64,000 nucleotides of DNA from Acidiphilium multivorum AIU301 (GTDB lineage Bacteria > Pseudomonadota > Alphaproteobacteria > Acetobacterales > Acetobacteraceae), in NCBI RefSeq assembly GCF_000202835.1, contig NC_015178.1, positions 62,001-126,000 on the forward strand, read 5' to 3'. The notes below the pieces were generated by a model. That model did not search any database, was not told the DNA's origin, and saw only the letters and a program-made list of their open reading frames with translations. Made by a program: the position numbers and the translations under genes. Below are positions 42,626 to 51,534 of this stretch, in pieces (position 1 is the stretch's first letter; each line of letters opens with the position of its first letter).

Positions 42626-43693
42626 ATGACGATCATGACCAATGGCACGATGACCGGGAACGATGCGCCGCGCACTGCGCACCCGCAGCTGGTTCAGCAG
42701 GCGTTCTGGCGGAAGACCCTAAAGCGACCGGAGGCCGGCGCGCTGGGCGGGGCCATACTGGTCTTTCTTCTGTTCTTCGTGGTGGCGCCGCCGTTCCGAC
42801 AAGTGGATGCGTTCACGACGGTGCTCTACCAGTCGGCGACGATCGGGATCCCGGCGGTTGCGGTATCGCTGCTGATGATCGGCGGCGAGTTCGACCTGAC
42901 GGCGGGTGTCGCGGTGACGACGTCGTCGCTGGCGGCGTCGATGTTCGCGACGAAGGTGGCTGGCAATATGTGGGCAGGGATCGTGTTCGCGCTGCTGGTT
43001 TCACTGGCGATCGGCGCGCTGAACGGCTACCTTCTGATCCGCACGCGGCTGCACAGCTTCCTGGTCACGTTGTCGACCTTCCTGATGCTGCAGGGGCTGA
43101 ACATCGCGCTCACCAAGCTGGTGACCGGCAATGTCGCGACCGGGGACATCAGCCATGTGCCCGGCTTTGCCTCCGCGCATGCGATTTTTGCCTCGACGTT
43201 CCGGATCGGCGGTGTCGATGTCAGCATCGCGATCCTCTACTGGTTCCTGTTCATCCTGGTGGCGACCTGGGTTCTGCTGCGCACGCGGTTCGGCAACTGG
43301 ATCTTCGCGGTGGGCGGCAGCGACGAGAGCGCGCGGGCCGTGGGCGTGCCGGTGCGGCGGATGAAGATCGTGCTGTTCATGCTGGTGGGCTTCAGCGCCT
43401 GGTTTCTCGGCATGCACATGCTGTTCGAATACAACGAGGTGCAGTCCGGCGCCGGTGTCGGCAACGAACTGCTCTACATCGCCGCGGCGGTGGTGGGCGG
43501 CTGCCTGATGACCGGAGGCTATGGCTCGGCGATCGGCTCGGGCTTCGGGGCGTTCATCTTCGGGATGACGACGGAAGGGGTGATCTATGCCGACTGGGAT
43601 CCCGACTGGTTCATGTTCTTCGTCGGCGCGACGCTGCTGACGGCGACGGTGGTCAACACCTGGCTGCGTCTGCGGGCGAGCGGAGGGAAGTGA
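42626..43693 (+). CDS. ABC transporter permease, RbsC/BPD_transp_2 type
   Basis: 355 residues, mostly hydrophobic, with about nine to ten membrane segments after a short cytoplasmic N-terminus. IGIPAVAVSLLMIGGEFDLT and GVAVTTSSLAASMF near residue 80 form the family signature, and VGGCLMTGGYGSAIGSGFGA near residue 300 is the coupling-helix region. It starts 80 bases after the binding protein and is followed by the ATPase one base after its stop. Confidence 0.92.
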   Translation: MTIMTNGTMTGNDAPRTAHPQLVQQAFWRKTLKRPEAGALGGAILVFLLFFVVAPPFRQVDAFTTVLYQSATIGIPAVAVSLLMIGGEFDLTAGVAVTTSSLAASMFATKVAGNMWAGIVFALLVSLAIGALNGYLLIRTRLHSFLVTLSTFLMLQGLNIALTKLVTGNVATGDISHVPGFASAHAIFASTFRIGGVDVSIAILYWFLFILVATWVLLRTRFGNWIFAVGGSDESARAVGVPVRRMKIVLFMLVGFSAWFLGMHMLFEYNEVQSGAGVGNELLYIAAAVVGGCLMTGGYGSAIGSGFGAFIFGMTTEGVIYADWDPDWFMFFVGATLLTATVVNTWLRLRASGGK

Positions 43694-43694
43694 G

Positions 43695-44498
43695 ATGAGC
43701 GAGAGATCCGCGCCGATCATCCAGCTCACCGATATCGGCAAGAGCTATGGCAATATCAGCGCGCTGCGCGGCGTCAGCATGACGGTGCGCAGCGGTGAGG
43801 TCACCTGCGTGCTGGGCGACAACGGTGCGGGCAAGTCGACGCTGATCAGCATCATCGCCGGGCTGCGCGAGCACAGCACGGGCACCTACGCGGTGGATGG
43901 CGAGGCGGTGACGTTCGGCTCCCCGCGCGAGGCGCTGGATCGCGGCATCTCGGCGGTCTACCAGACGCTGGCGCTGGTGCCGCTGCTGCCGATCTGGCGG
44001 AACTTCTTTCTCGGGTCCGAACTGACCATCGGGCGTGGTCCGTTCCGCCGGCTCGACATCGCCTCGATGTGGGAGATCACCGACCGCGAACTGCGCCGGA
44101 TGGGCATCCATGTCGCCGATCTCGACCAGCCTGTGGGCACGCTCTCGGGCGGGCAGCGGCAGGTGGTGGCGATCGCGCGGGCGATCCATTTCGGCGCACG
44201 GGTGCTGATCCTCGACGAGCCGACCGCGGCCCTCGGCGTCGCCCAGTCCGGCCTCGTGCTGCGCTACATTGCCCAGGCCGCCCGCGAACACGGTACCGGC
44301 GTCATCTTCATCACCCACAATCCGCACCACGCCTACATGGTCGGCGACCATTTCATCATCCTCGCCCGCGGCGAGGTCGAACTCGACGCTGCCCGCGACG
44401 GCCTCACCCTCGAAAACCTTATGTTCCACATGGCTGGCGGTGCCGGGCTCAACGCACTCCAGCACGAACTCAACAGACCCCAGCCACAAGGCGCCTGA
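43695..44498 (+). CDS. ABC transporter ATP-binding protein, single domain
   Basis: 267 residues. Walker A GDNGAGKST near residue 40, Q-loop VYQTLALVPLL, signature LSGGQRQVVAIARAI near residue 147, Walker B VLILDEPTAAL and H-loop VIFITHNPHH. One nucleotide-binding domain instead of the two of RbsA, so it should work as a homodimer, as in FrcA/IatA-like systems. The gene begins one base after the permease stop. Confidence 0.93.
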   Translation: MSERSAPIIQLTDIGKSYGNISALRGVSMTVRSGEVTCVLGDNGAGKSTLISIIAGLREHSTGTYAVDGEAVTFGSPREALDRGISAVYQTLALVPLLPIWRNFFLGSELTIGRGPFRRLDIASMWEITDRELRRMGIHVADLDQPVGTLSGGQRQVVAIARAIHFGARVLILDEPTAALGVAQSGLVLRYIAQAAREHGTGVIFITHNPHHAYMVGDHFIILARGEVELDAARDGLTLENLMFHMAGGAGLNALQHELNRPQPQGA

Positions 44499-44566
44499 TC
44501 GTGCCGGCAGCAACTCAGCAGACCCTGAACGATGGCGAAACGACCCGGCTTGCGGCGAGTAGGCGT

Positions 44567-46477
44567 ATGAAGGCGCTCGACGTGATCACGATCGGCCGCT
44601 CCTCGGTCGATCTGTATGGCGCCCAGGTCGGCGGGCGGCTCGAGGATATGCGTTCTTTCGACAAATATATCGGCGGTTCGCCGACAAACATCGCCTGCGG
44701 CGCGGCGCGTCTGGGGCTGCGATCAGCGGTGATCACCAGGGTCGGCGACGAGCATATGGGCCGCTTCATCCGCGAACAGCTGTCCCGCGAGGGCGTGGAT
44801 GTGCGCGGCGTCGTCACCGATCCCGCGCGGCTGACCGCCCTCGTGCTGCTGGGCATCCGCGATGAAGACCAGTTTCCGCTGATCTTCTACCGTGAGAACT
44901 GCGCGGACATGGCCCTCTGCGAGGACGATATCAACGAGGGACTCATCGCCGAGGCGCGCTCGGTGTTGGCAACCGGGACACATCTCAGTCATCCCCGTAC
45001 CGAGGCTGCGGTGTTGAAGGCGCTGCGGCTCGCGCGGGCGCATGGCGCGCGAACCGCCCTCGATATCGACTACCGCCCCAATCTCTGGGGGGTGGCCGGG
45101 CATGGCGCGGGCGAGAGCCGCTATGTCGAAAGCGAGGCGGTAACCGCGAAATTGCAGATGACGCTGGAGTTGTTCGACCTGATTGTCGGCACCGAGGAGG
45201 AGTTCCATATCGCCGGCGGCTCGCCTGACACGCTGACGGCGTTACGGGCGGTGCGCGCGCTGACCGGGGCGACCCTGATCTGCAAGCGCGGTGCGAGAGG
45301 GGCGGTGGCCTTCGCAGGTCCGATCCCGGCCAGGATTGAGGATGGCGAGACCGGGCCTGGCTTTCCTATCGAGGTGTTCAATGTTCTCGGCGCCGGCGAC
45401 GGCTTTTTCGCCGGCCTGCTGAAGGGGTGGCTCGATGACGAAACCTGGCCGAAGGCTCTGGAATACGCCAATGCCTGCGGCGCCTTCGCGGTTTCGCGCC
45501 ATGGCTGTACGCCATCTTATCCTTCGCTTGAGGAACTGACATTTTTTCTCCGGCGCGGTGTCCGTGAACCCGCTCTCCGACATGACGCCGAACTTGAACG
45601 GCTTCATTGGTCGACCACCCGGCCGCACGGCGTCGCGGATTACCGGATCTTTGCTTTCGACCATCGCGCCCAGTTCGAGGAGATGGACGGTTATACGGCG
45701 CAGAAAGGCGGTGCCTTCAAGCGGCTTTGCCTGGAAGCGGCGCTCTCGGTGCAGGCCGGCCGGCACGGCTACGGCATCCTGTGCGATGAACGGATCGGCC
45801 GACGCGCGCTGCACGCGGCCTCCGGCTCGGGGCTGTGGATCGGTCGGCCCTGCGAGTGGCCCGGCTCGCGCCCACTCGCCTTCGAGCCCGCGCTCGGCAG
45901 TGATTGCGGCGGCCTGTCCGAGTGGCCGAAGGAAAACATCGTCAAGGTTCTCTGCTTCTGCCACCCGGACGACGATGCGGCCATGTGGGCAACCCAGGAA
46001 GCGGCGGTGCGGCGGTTGTTCGAGGCCGCGCGCCGCAATGACCTGGAATTCCTCCTAGAAATCATTCCCTCCAAGGTCGGCCCGGTGAATGATGGCACCA
46101 CCGCGGCGCTGATCCGCCGCTTCTACGCCGCCGGGATCTATCCCGACTGGTGGAAGCTCGAACCGATGGCGAGCCTGGCCGCCTGGGAGGCCGCCTGCAC
46201 CGCGATCGAGACGCATGATCGCCACACGCGCGGCATCGTGGTACTCGGCCTTGATGCGCCGGAAGCCGATCTCGCGGCGAGCTTCGCGGTCGCGGCGGGC
46301 TTTTCCCTGGTGAAGGGGTTCGCTGTAGGGCGCACCATCTTTGCCGGAGTGGCGCGCGCCTGGCTCACGGGCGAGATGGATGACGGCACGGCGGTGACCG
46401 AGATGGCGCGCCGCTTCGCGCGGCTTTGCGCGATCTGGGACGATGCGCGGACCCAGGCACGGGAGAAGGCGGCATGA
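44567..46477 (+). CDS. iolC: 5-dehydro-2-deoxygluconokinase fused to DUF2090 aldolase
   Basis: 636 residues from ATG 44567; an in-frame GTG at 44501 is possible. Residues 1-320 are a PfkB-family kinase: ITIGRSSVDLYGAQVGGRLE, KYIGGSPTNIACGAARLG, and the catalytic FNVLGAGDGFFAGLL near residue 270. From about residue 340 a DUF2090 domain follows (HWSTTRPHGVADYRIFAFDH, FLLEIIPSKVGPVND, IYPDWWKLEP), which in such fusions is taken to cleave 2-deoxy-5-keto-gluconate 6-phosphate in place of IolJ. It overlaps iolD2 by four bases. Confidence 0.93.
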   Translation: MKALDVITIGRSSVDLYGAQVGGRLEDMRSFDKYIGGSPTNIACGAARLGLRSAVITRVGDEHMGRFIREQLSREGVDVRGVVTDPARLTALVLLGIRDEDQFPLIFYRENCADMALCEDDINEGLIAEARSVLATGTHLSHPRTEAAVLKALRLARAHGARTALDIDYRPNLWGVAGHGAGESRYVESEAVTAKLQMTLELFDLIVGTEEEFHIAGGSPDTLTALRAVRALTGATLICKRGARGAVAFAGPIPARIEDGETGPGFPIEVFNVLGAGDGFFAGLLKGWLDDETWPKALEYANACGAFAVSRHGCTPSYPSLEELTFFLRRGVREPALRHDAELERLHWSTTRPHGVADYRIFAFDHRAQFEEMDGYTAQKGGAFKRLCLEAALSVQAGRHGYGILCDERIGRRALHAASGSGLWIGRPCEWPGSRPLAFEPALGSDCGGLSEWPKENIVKVLCFCHPDDDAAMWATQEAAVRRLFEAARRNDLEFLLEIIPSKVGPVNDGTTAALIRRFYAAGIYPDWWKLEPMASLAAWEAACTAIETHDRHTRGIVVLGLDAPEADLAASFAVAAGFSLVKGFAVGRTIFAGVARAWLTGEMDDGTAVTEMARRFARLCAIWDDARTQAREKAA

Positions 46478-48312
46478 GCAACACGATCAGGCTGACGGCG
46501 GCGCAGGCCATGGTGCGCTGGCTCGCCGTGCAGATGACCGAGGAGGGTGAACGCTTCATCGAGGGCGTCTGGGCAATTTTCGGCCATGGCAACGTGGCGG
46601 GACTGGGCGAGGCGCTGCACGGCATCGGTGATCGCCTGCCGACCTGGCGCGGCCAGAACGAGCAGACCATGGCTCATGCCGCCATCGCCTATGCCAAGAC
46701 GAAGGCACGCCGCCGGGCGATGGCTGTTACATCGTCGATCGGGCCGGGTGCGACCAACATGGTCACCGCGGCAGCGCTCGCCCATGTCAACCGCCTGCCC
46801 GTCCTCTTCATTCCCGGCGACGTCTTCGCCAACCGCCGCCCCGATCCGGTCTTGCAGCAGATCGAGGATTTCGATGACGGCACTGTCAGCGCCAATGACT
46901 GCTTCCGTCCGGTCAGCCGCTATTTCGACCGGATCGCACGGCCAGAACACCTGCTCACCGCCCTGCCGCGCGCGTTGCGCGTGATGACCGATCCGGCGAA
47001 TTGCGGCCCGGTCTGCCTCGCTTTCTGCCAGGACGTGCAGGCCGAGGCCTACGACTATCCCGAAACCTTCTTCGCCCCCCGGACCTGGCGCATTCGTCGC
47101 CCCGAACCCGATCCGCGCGAAGTCGCGGATGTCGCTGCCCTGCTGCGCGCGGCGCGCCGGCCGGTGATCGTCGCCGGCGGCGGGGTGATCCACTCGGGCG
47201 CGGAGGAACGCCTCGCCACTTTTGCCGCCCAGCACAACATCCCCCTCGTCGAGACCCAGGCTGGCAAGGGCGCCGTGTCCTGGCAGGACGAACGGAATTT
47301 CGGCTCCCCCGGCGTGACCGGCTCGGACTGCGCCAACCGGCTCTGCGCCGAGGCCGACCTGGTTCTCGGCGTCGGCACCCGCTTCCAGGATTTCACCACG
47401 GGAAGCTGGACGGTGTTTGCCAATCCGGCGCGGCGCCTCGTCTCGATCAACCTGGCCGGCTACGACGCGAACAAGCACGGCGCGACAGGGATCGTCGGCG
47501 ATGCGCGGGCGACGCTGGACGCGCTGTCGCTGGCGCTGACGGAACACCGCGCGCCCGATTTCGACGCGGAAGCCCGCCGCGCCTGGCATGCGAAAGTCGC
47601 CGCCGTCACCGCGCCGCCCGCAGAGGTCCATCGCAACGCGCTGCCAACCGACGCGCAGGTGATCGGCGCCGTGCAGCGCGCGACAACCGAGCGGAGCATC
47701 GTGATGTGCGCGGCCGGCACCATGCCCGGCGCGCTGCAGGTGCTCTGGCAGGCGTCGCCGGGCGGCTATCACATGGAATACGGCTATTCCTGCATGGGTT
47801 ACGAAGTCGCCGGCGCGATGGGCGTCAAACTGGCCGCGCCCGACCGCGAGGTGATCTGCTTCGTCGGCGACGGTTCCTACATGATGGCGAATTCGGAACT
47901 CGCCACCGCGGTGATGCGGCGGGTGCCCTTCACCGTCGTGCTGACCGACAATCGCGGCTATGGCTGCATCAACCGGTTGCAGGCCGAATGCGGCGGTGCC
48001 GCCTTCAACAATCTCTACGAGGACTGCAATGTCGAGGTTCAGCCCGAGATCGATTTTGTCGCCCATGCCGCCGCGATGGGGGCTCACGCCGAGAAGGTTA
48101 CGGATATCGCGGCGCTCGAGGCCGGCATCGCGGCGGCGCGTGGCCGCGCCGTCCCGACTGTCCTGGTGATCGATACCGATCCCGCTCCCGGCACAGGCGC
48201 CGGCGGCCACTGGTGGGATGTTGCCGTACCGCAGGCGGGCGGCCCCGAGCGACTTGAACAGGCGCGGGCGCGCTACAGCCGCAACGCGGCCGCCCAGCGT
48301 GTCGCCGACTGA
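46474..48312 (+). CDS. iolD: 3D-(3,5/4)-trihydroxycyclohexane-1,2-dione hydrolase, second copy
   Basis: 612 residues. AIFGHGNVAGLGEALHGIGD, QNEQTMAHAAIAYAKTK and the ThDP/Mg motif FVGDGSYMMANSELATAVMR with TDNRGYGCINRLQ are all present. It belongs to the same family as the 27018 gene but is clearly diverged. ATG 46474 overlaps the iolC stop. It acts between IolE and IolB, which is 31 bases downstream, making this block a complete lower inositol route. Confidence 0.95.
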   Translation: MSNTIRLTAAQAMVRWLAVQMTEEGERFIEGVWAIFGHGNVAGLGEALHGIGDRLPTWRGQNEQTMAHAAIAYAKTKARRRAMAVTSSIGPGATNMVTAAALAHVNRLPVLFIPGDVFANRRPDPVLQQIEDFDDGTVSANDCFRPVSRYFDRIARPEHLLTALPRALRVMTDPANCGPVCLAFCQDVQAEAYDYPETFFAPRTWRIRRPEPDPREVADVAALLRAARRPVIVAGGGVIHSGAEERLATFAAQHNIPLVETQAGKGAVSWQDERNFGSPGVTGSDCANRLCAEADLVLGVGTRFQDFTTGSWTVFANPARRLVSINLAGYDANKHGATGIVGDARATLDALSLALTEHRAPDFDAEARRAWHAKVAAVTAPPAEVHRNALPTDAQVIGAVQRATTERSIVMCAAGTMPGALQVLWQASPGGYHMEYGYSCMGYEVAGAMGVKLAAPDREVICFVGDGSYMMANSELATAVMRRVPFTVVLTDNRGYGCINRLQAECGGAAFNNLYEDCNVEVQPEIDFVAHAAAMGAHAEKVTDIAALEAGIAAARGRAVPTVLVIDTDPAPGTGAGGHWWDVAVPQAGGPERLEQARARYSRNAAAQRVAD

Positions 48313-48343
48313 CCCGAACCGTCCCGAGAACAGGATTTCCCGG

Positions 48344-49138
48344 ATGCCCGACCTGCTGCGCAAACCCTTCGGCACTCACGGCAAGGTGCACGATATCACC
48401 CCCGCCGCGGCCGGCTGGCGGCATGTCGGCTTCGGGCTCTACCGCCTGCGCGCCGGCGAGTTCGCCGCGGAGGCGACCGGCGGCAACGAGGTGATCCTCG
48501 TGATGGTCGAGGGGAAGGCGTCGATCCGCGCTGCCGGGCGGGATTGGGGCGTGCTTGGCGAGCGGATGAGTGTCTTCGAGAAATCCCCGCCGCACAGTCT
48601 CTATGTGCCGAACGGCGCGGAATGGGCGCTCGTAGCCGAAACGGACTGCATCGTCGCGGTCTGTTCGGCGCCGGGCAGGGGCGGGCACGCGGCGCGGCGG
48701 ATCGGGCCGGAGGGCATCGTCCTGACCGCCCGCGGCGAGGGCACCAATACGCGCCACATCAACAATATCGCGATGGAAGCCGAGGACTACTGCGATGCGT
48801 TGCTGGTTACCGAGGTCTTCACGCCGGCCGGCCACTGGTCGAGCTATCCTAGCCACCGGCACGACGAGGACGATGATCCGCGCATCACCTATCTCGAGGA
48901 AACCTACTACCATCGCCTGAACCCGGCGTCGGGCTTCGGCGTCCAGCGGGTCTACACCGATGATCGCGCGCTCGACCAGACGATGGCGGTCTCGGACGGC
49001 GATGTCGTCCTGGTCCCGCGTGGCCATCATCCCTGTGCGGCACCGTATGGCATCGAGATGTATTACCTCAACGTGATGGCCGGGCCGCTCAGGAAATGGC
49101 GTTTCCTGCCGGACCCTGAATTGGGTATCGCTAAGTAG
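48344..49138 (+). CDS. iolB: 5-deoxy-glucuronate isomerase
   Basis: 264 residues of the IolB/KduI-type cupin family. LLRKPFGTHGKVHDITPA at the start, GVLGERMSVFEKSPPHSLYV, and the metal-binding WSSYPSHRHDEDDDPRITYL with EETYYHRLNP near residues 160-190. It converts the IolD product to 2-deoxy-5-keto-gluconate, the substrate of IolC. ATG 48344 sits after CAGGATTTCC, a modest ribosome-binding site. It ends the block B catabolic run. Confidence 0.93.
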   Translation: MPDLLRKPFGTHGKVHDITPAAAGWRHVGFGLYRLRAGEFAAEATGGNEVILVMVEGKASIRAAGRDWGVLGERMSVFEKSPPHSLYVPNGAEWALVAETDCIVAVCSAPGRGGHAARRIGPEGIVLTARGEGTNTRHINNIAMEAEDYCDALLVTEVFTPAGHWSSYPSHRHDEDDDPRITYLEETYYHRLNPASGFGVQRVYTDDRALDQTMAVSDGDVVLVPRGHHPCAAPYGIEMYYLNVMAGPLRKWRFLPDPELGIAK

Positions 49139-49150
49139 GGTGCGGTTTTC

Positions 49151-49219
49151 AACCAGACCGGCCGCTTTGTGCGTGCCGAGATGCAGCGCCATATCGACAA
49201 GTATTCGAGGCAGAAATGA
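49151..49219 (+). pseudogene. C-terminal scrap of a TIM-barrel gene
   Basis: The 22 codons NQTGRFVRAEMQRHIDKYSR plus QK and a stop match the end of the protein encoded at 38702-39610 ([20 protein letters not shown]). It follows iolB directly. A paralogue of that epimerase once stood here and lost all but its tail. Confidence 0.7.
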
Positions 49220-49339
49220 GCCTGCCGATTCAAATACGTAAGCATGTTGATTTCCGCTGAGATTGAGCTCAGGCCCCAGTTAAACAGCGGGTTTTCCTAA
49301 GCAATTGAAAAGGCGCGTGAAAATGGGCGTGCGCTGGAG

Positions 49340-51130
49340 CTGTGGCACTACAGGGCGGAATGCGCAGCCGGATCAGGCTACGGCTTGCTGGGGGGTCTGC
49401 AGACGGGGTGACATGGCGATGCGGGCGGCCTTGAAGGCTGCGGAGGCCGCGGCGCCAGCTTCGGTGCGGACCTGCCAGCGCTTGCCGTTCTGACTGATTT
49501 CGCCGTGCTGCAGTCGGTCGAGATCACGCAGGAGATCGGCCCATTCGACGCGCTTGCCGGCCCGGCGGAGTTTTTCGTCGAGCGCCTGGTGCAGGATCAG
49601 CGCGAGAAAAGAACAGAACACATGGCCGCGGATGGCGGCGTCGGAGGAATGGTAGATTGGCCGGGTGCGCATCGTCGCCTTCGCCACACGGAACAGCCGT
49701 TCGACATTCTGCAGGTCCCGGTAGCGGAGCACCGCCTGCAGCGGCGAGATCCTGGCATTGGAGCGCAGCACGAAGACGCCGTCGAAGCGGGCTTCCTCGG
49801 CGAGCTTGCCGGCGTCGATCTCGAACAGCTTGCTCTTGCGGCCGGGCTTTGCGTCACTGACCGGGCGCAGGAAGCGGCGATAGGCGGAGTTGCCGATCAG
49901 CGCCTTGTCGCCTCGCGTCAGCTGACGATCGAGGGCGGCGACCACCTGGCGCCTGGTCTCGGCCTCTTCGATGGCCACCACCTCGTTGCGGCAGACGATA
50001 TAGCGCTTGCCCGCGACCTTGACCTCCTTGATGAAGAGCTGGGTCTCGTTGCCACCGGCGCGCTCGAGGCAGAGTGGGATGTACGGGCGCTCATCGGCCA
50101 GCACCACCTCGCGGACGATGCGATCGGTGCGTTCCCTTGCGCCGAGGACGTATTCCAGTCCGCGCTCCTCCAGCGCGGCGATCGTCGCCGCGCTGATCAT
50201 GCCGCGATCGGCGACAACGCAGACCCGGGTGATGCCGAAGCGCGATCGCAGGCGGTCAATCACCGGCACCAGCACCGAGACATCGGCGGTGTTGCCCGGC
50301 CACATCTCGGTGCAGATCGGCCTTCCGTCCTGATCGATCACCACGCCCAGGATCATCTGCGCGAGCTGTGGGCGGTAATCCTTGGAGTGGCCCCGCGCGC
50401 CCAGCGTCTCGCCGCCGGCACCTTCGAAATACAGCGAGGTGGTGTCCATGAACACGACCGAGAGGTCGGTGAACAGATCATGCCGTCGGGCGAAGAGCCG
50501 CTCTTCCACCAGATCCTTCACCGTCCGCGGTGCAAAGGGCGTGGCATCCCCCTGTTCCTCGTCCAGCAACTCCTCGCCGAGCCAGGCCATGGCGCGGTAG
50601 AGGTGATGCAGGCCGAGCTCCTCGGTGCCGGGAATGTCGTAATCGTCGAGCCATTTGTCGCAGGCGCGATCCGAGCCCGAGACCATGATCCGGTGGAGCA
50701 CGGTGGCGAACACCGCGCGCTCGACCGGGAACTCGAACTGCCGCCCGGCCAGCAGCTCCTCGAGCACCGCAGCGATCCCGCTCTCCTGCCACAGCCGGCC
50801 GAAGAGCAATGGCGCGCCGAACCGGCGCATGCTCAGCATGGTCGCCTCATTCTCTATGGCGGAGAGCAGCATCATCTGCTCGCAATGGCGGGCGCCGGAG
50901 GCCAGGAGCCTCGCGAGCTGGCCGCTTGCTTCGAGTTCGTCCATCCGGCCGATGGTCAGCCGCACAACCTGGCGGACCTTGCCATCGACCCGCTTGTTCT
51001 CGACGATCTGCAGGTAGCGACGGCCACCTGATGGTTTGATGCGGAAGAACATGACCCCGACTCCGGACACCACGTTACGGAGCCGATGCAAGTAAGATCA
51101 ACACACAATCGCGCGATACGTGGCACTACG
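49340..51130 (-). mobile_element. IS1634-family element (borders approximate)
   Basis: The span encloses a full IS1634-type transposase. A ten-base string GTGGCACTAC occurs at 49351-49360 region (within GTGGCACTACAGG) and again near 51119-51129 (GTGGCACTACG), but in direct orientation, so true terminal inverted repeats were not identified and the limits are estimates. Confidence 0.5.
49373..51052 (-). CDS. IS1634-family transposase
   Basis: About 559 residues from ATG 51052 (a TTG at 51091 is the alternative). RRYLQIVENKRVDGKVRQVV at the start, DLSVVFMDTTSLYFEGAGGE, CVVADRGMISAATIAALEER, ALIGNSAYRRFLR, and RDLQNVERLFRVAKATMRTR followed by RPIYH form the IS4-superfamily DDE domain with the YREK-like glutamate region, diagnostic of IS1634. 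Uninterrupted and long enough to be active. Confidence 0.9.
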   Translation of the reverse strand: MFFRIKPSGGRRYLQIVENKRVDGKVRQVVRLTIGRMDELEASGQLARLLASGARHCEQMMLLSAIENEATMLSMRRFGAPLLFGRLWQESGIAAVLEELLAGRQFEFPVERAVFATVLHRIMVSGSDRACDKWLDDYDIPGTEELGLHHLYRAMAWLGEELLDEEQGDATPFAPRTVKDLVEERLFARRHDLFTDLSVVFMDTTSLYFEGAGGETLGARGHSKDYRPQLAQMILGVVIDQDGRPICTEMWPGNTADVSVLVPVIDRLRSRFGITRVCVVADRGMISAATIAALEERGLEYVLGARERTDRIVREVVLADERPYIPLCLERAGGNETQLFIKEVKVAGKRYIVCRNEVVAIEEAETRRQVVAALDRQLTRGDKALIGNSAYRRFLRPVSDAKPGRKSKLFEIDAGKLAEEARFDGVFVLRSNARISPLQAVLRYRDLQNVERLFRVAKATMRTRPIYHSSDAAIRGHVFCSFLALILHQALDEKLRRAGKRVEWADLLRDLDRLQHGEISQNGKRWQVRTEAGAAASAAFKAARIAMSPRLQTPQQAVA

Positions 51131-51270
51131 TTTTTGAAAACTCATCAAACGGCTCCGAAAAAACCGTTATCTTCCAATCCTCTATCGTGCCGTTATCGTA
51201 TCGTTCCGGGTTCCACTGTTGAAGTCGGGTCAGACTCACAGTACCCATCCGGTCAGAGCCGCGGACGAGT

Positions 51271-51534
51271 CTATTTGGCTCTATCTCGGTGGATCAGGAT
51301 GATCTCGCGCAGATTTTCGATACCAAAGTCGGTGAAGGCTATGACGCCGCCGTCGCTGAGGTTGTAAACCCAGATCAGGCCGTCTTCGGGTTCCATCTCA
51401 TTGGCGATGTCCGCGAGCCACTCCTCATCCTCGCCGAGGTCTCTGGCGACACGGTCAATCGTGAAGACGTGGTGGATTTTATTGGTCTGCACGATCAGGC
51501 GGCCAGGGCCCTGGATTGCGGTGTCCAGTTCCAT
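51271..51534 (-). CDS. Small accessory protein at the end of IS66
   Basis: About 87 residues from ATG 51534, overlapping the end of tnpC by 40 bases in another frame. The text MELDTAIQGPGRLIVQTNKI, HHVFTIDRVARDLGEDEEWL, FTDFGIENLREIILIHRDR is regular and acidic. I do not know its function, but its place inside the IS66 left end suggests a cargo or accessory gene of this IS66 subgroup. Confidence 0.5.
   Translation of the reverse strand: MELDTAIQGPGRLIVQTNKIHHVFTIDRVARDLGEDEEWLADIANEMEPEDGLIWVYNLSDGGVIAFTDFGIENLREIILIHRDRAK

Noticed and set aside
46138-48375. 745-residue minus-strand open frame
   Set aside because: It is antisense to iolD2 and the iolC end, is Arg/Gly/Ala/His-rich and shows no family text; a by-product of high GC at third positions.
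49505-51031. 508-residue plus-strand open frame
   Set aside because: Antisense to the IS1634 transposase, which has all family motifs.
49351-51129. GTGGCACTAC at both sides of the IS1634 gene as terminal repeats
   Set aside because: The copies are in direct, not inverted, orientation, so they are not convincing IS ends.
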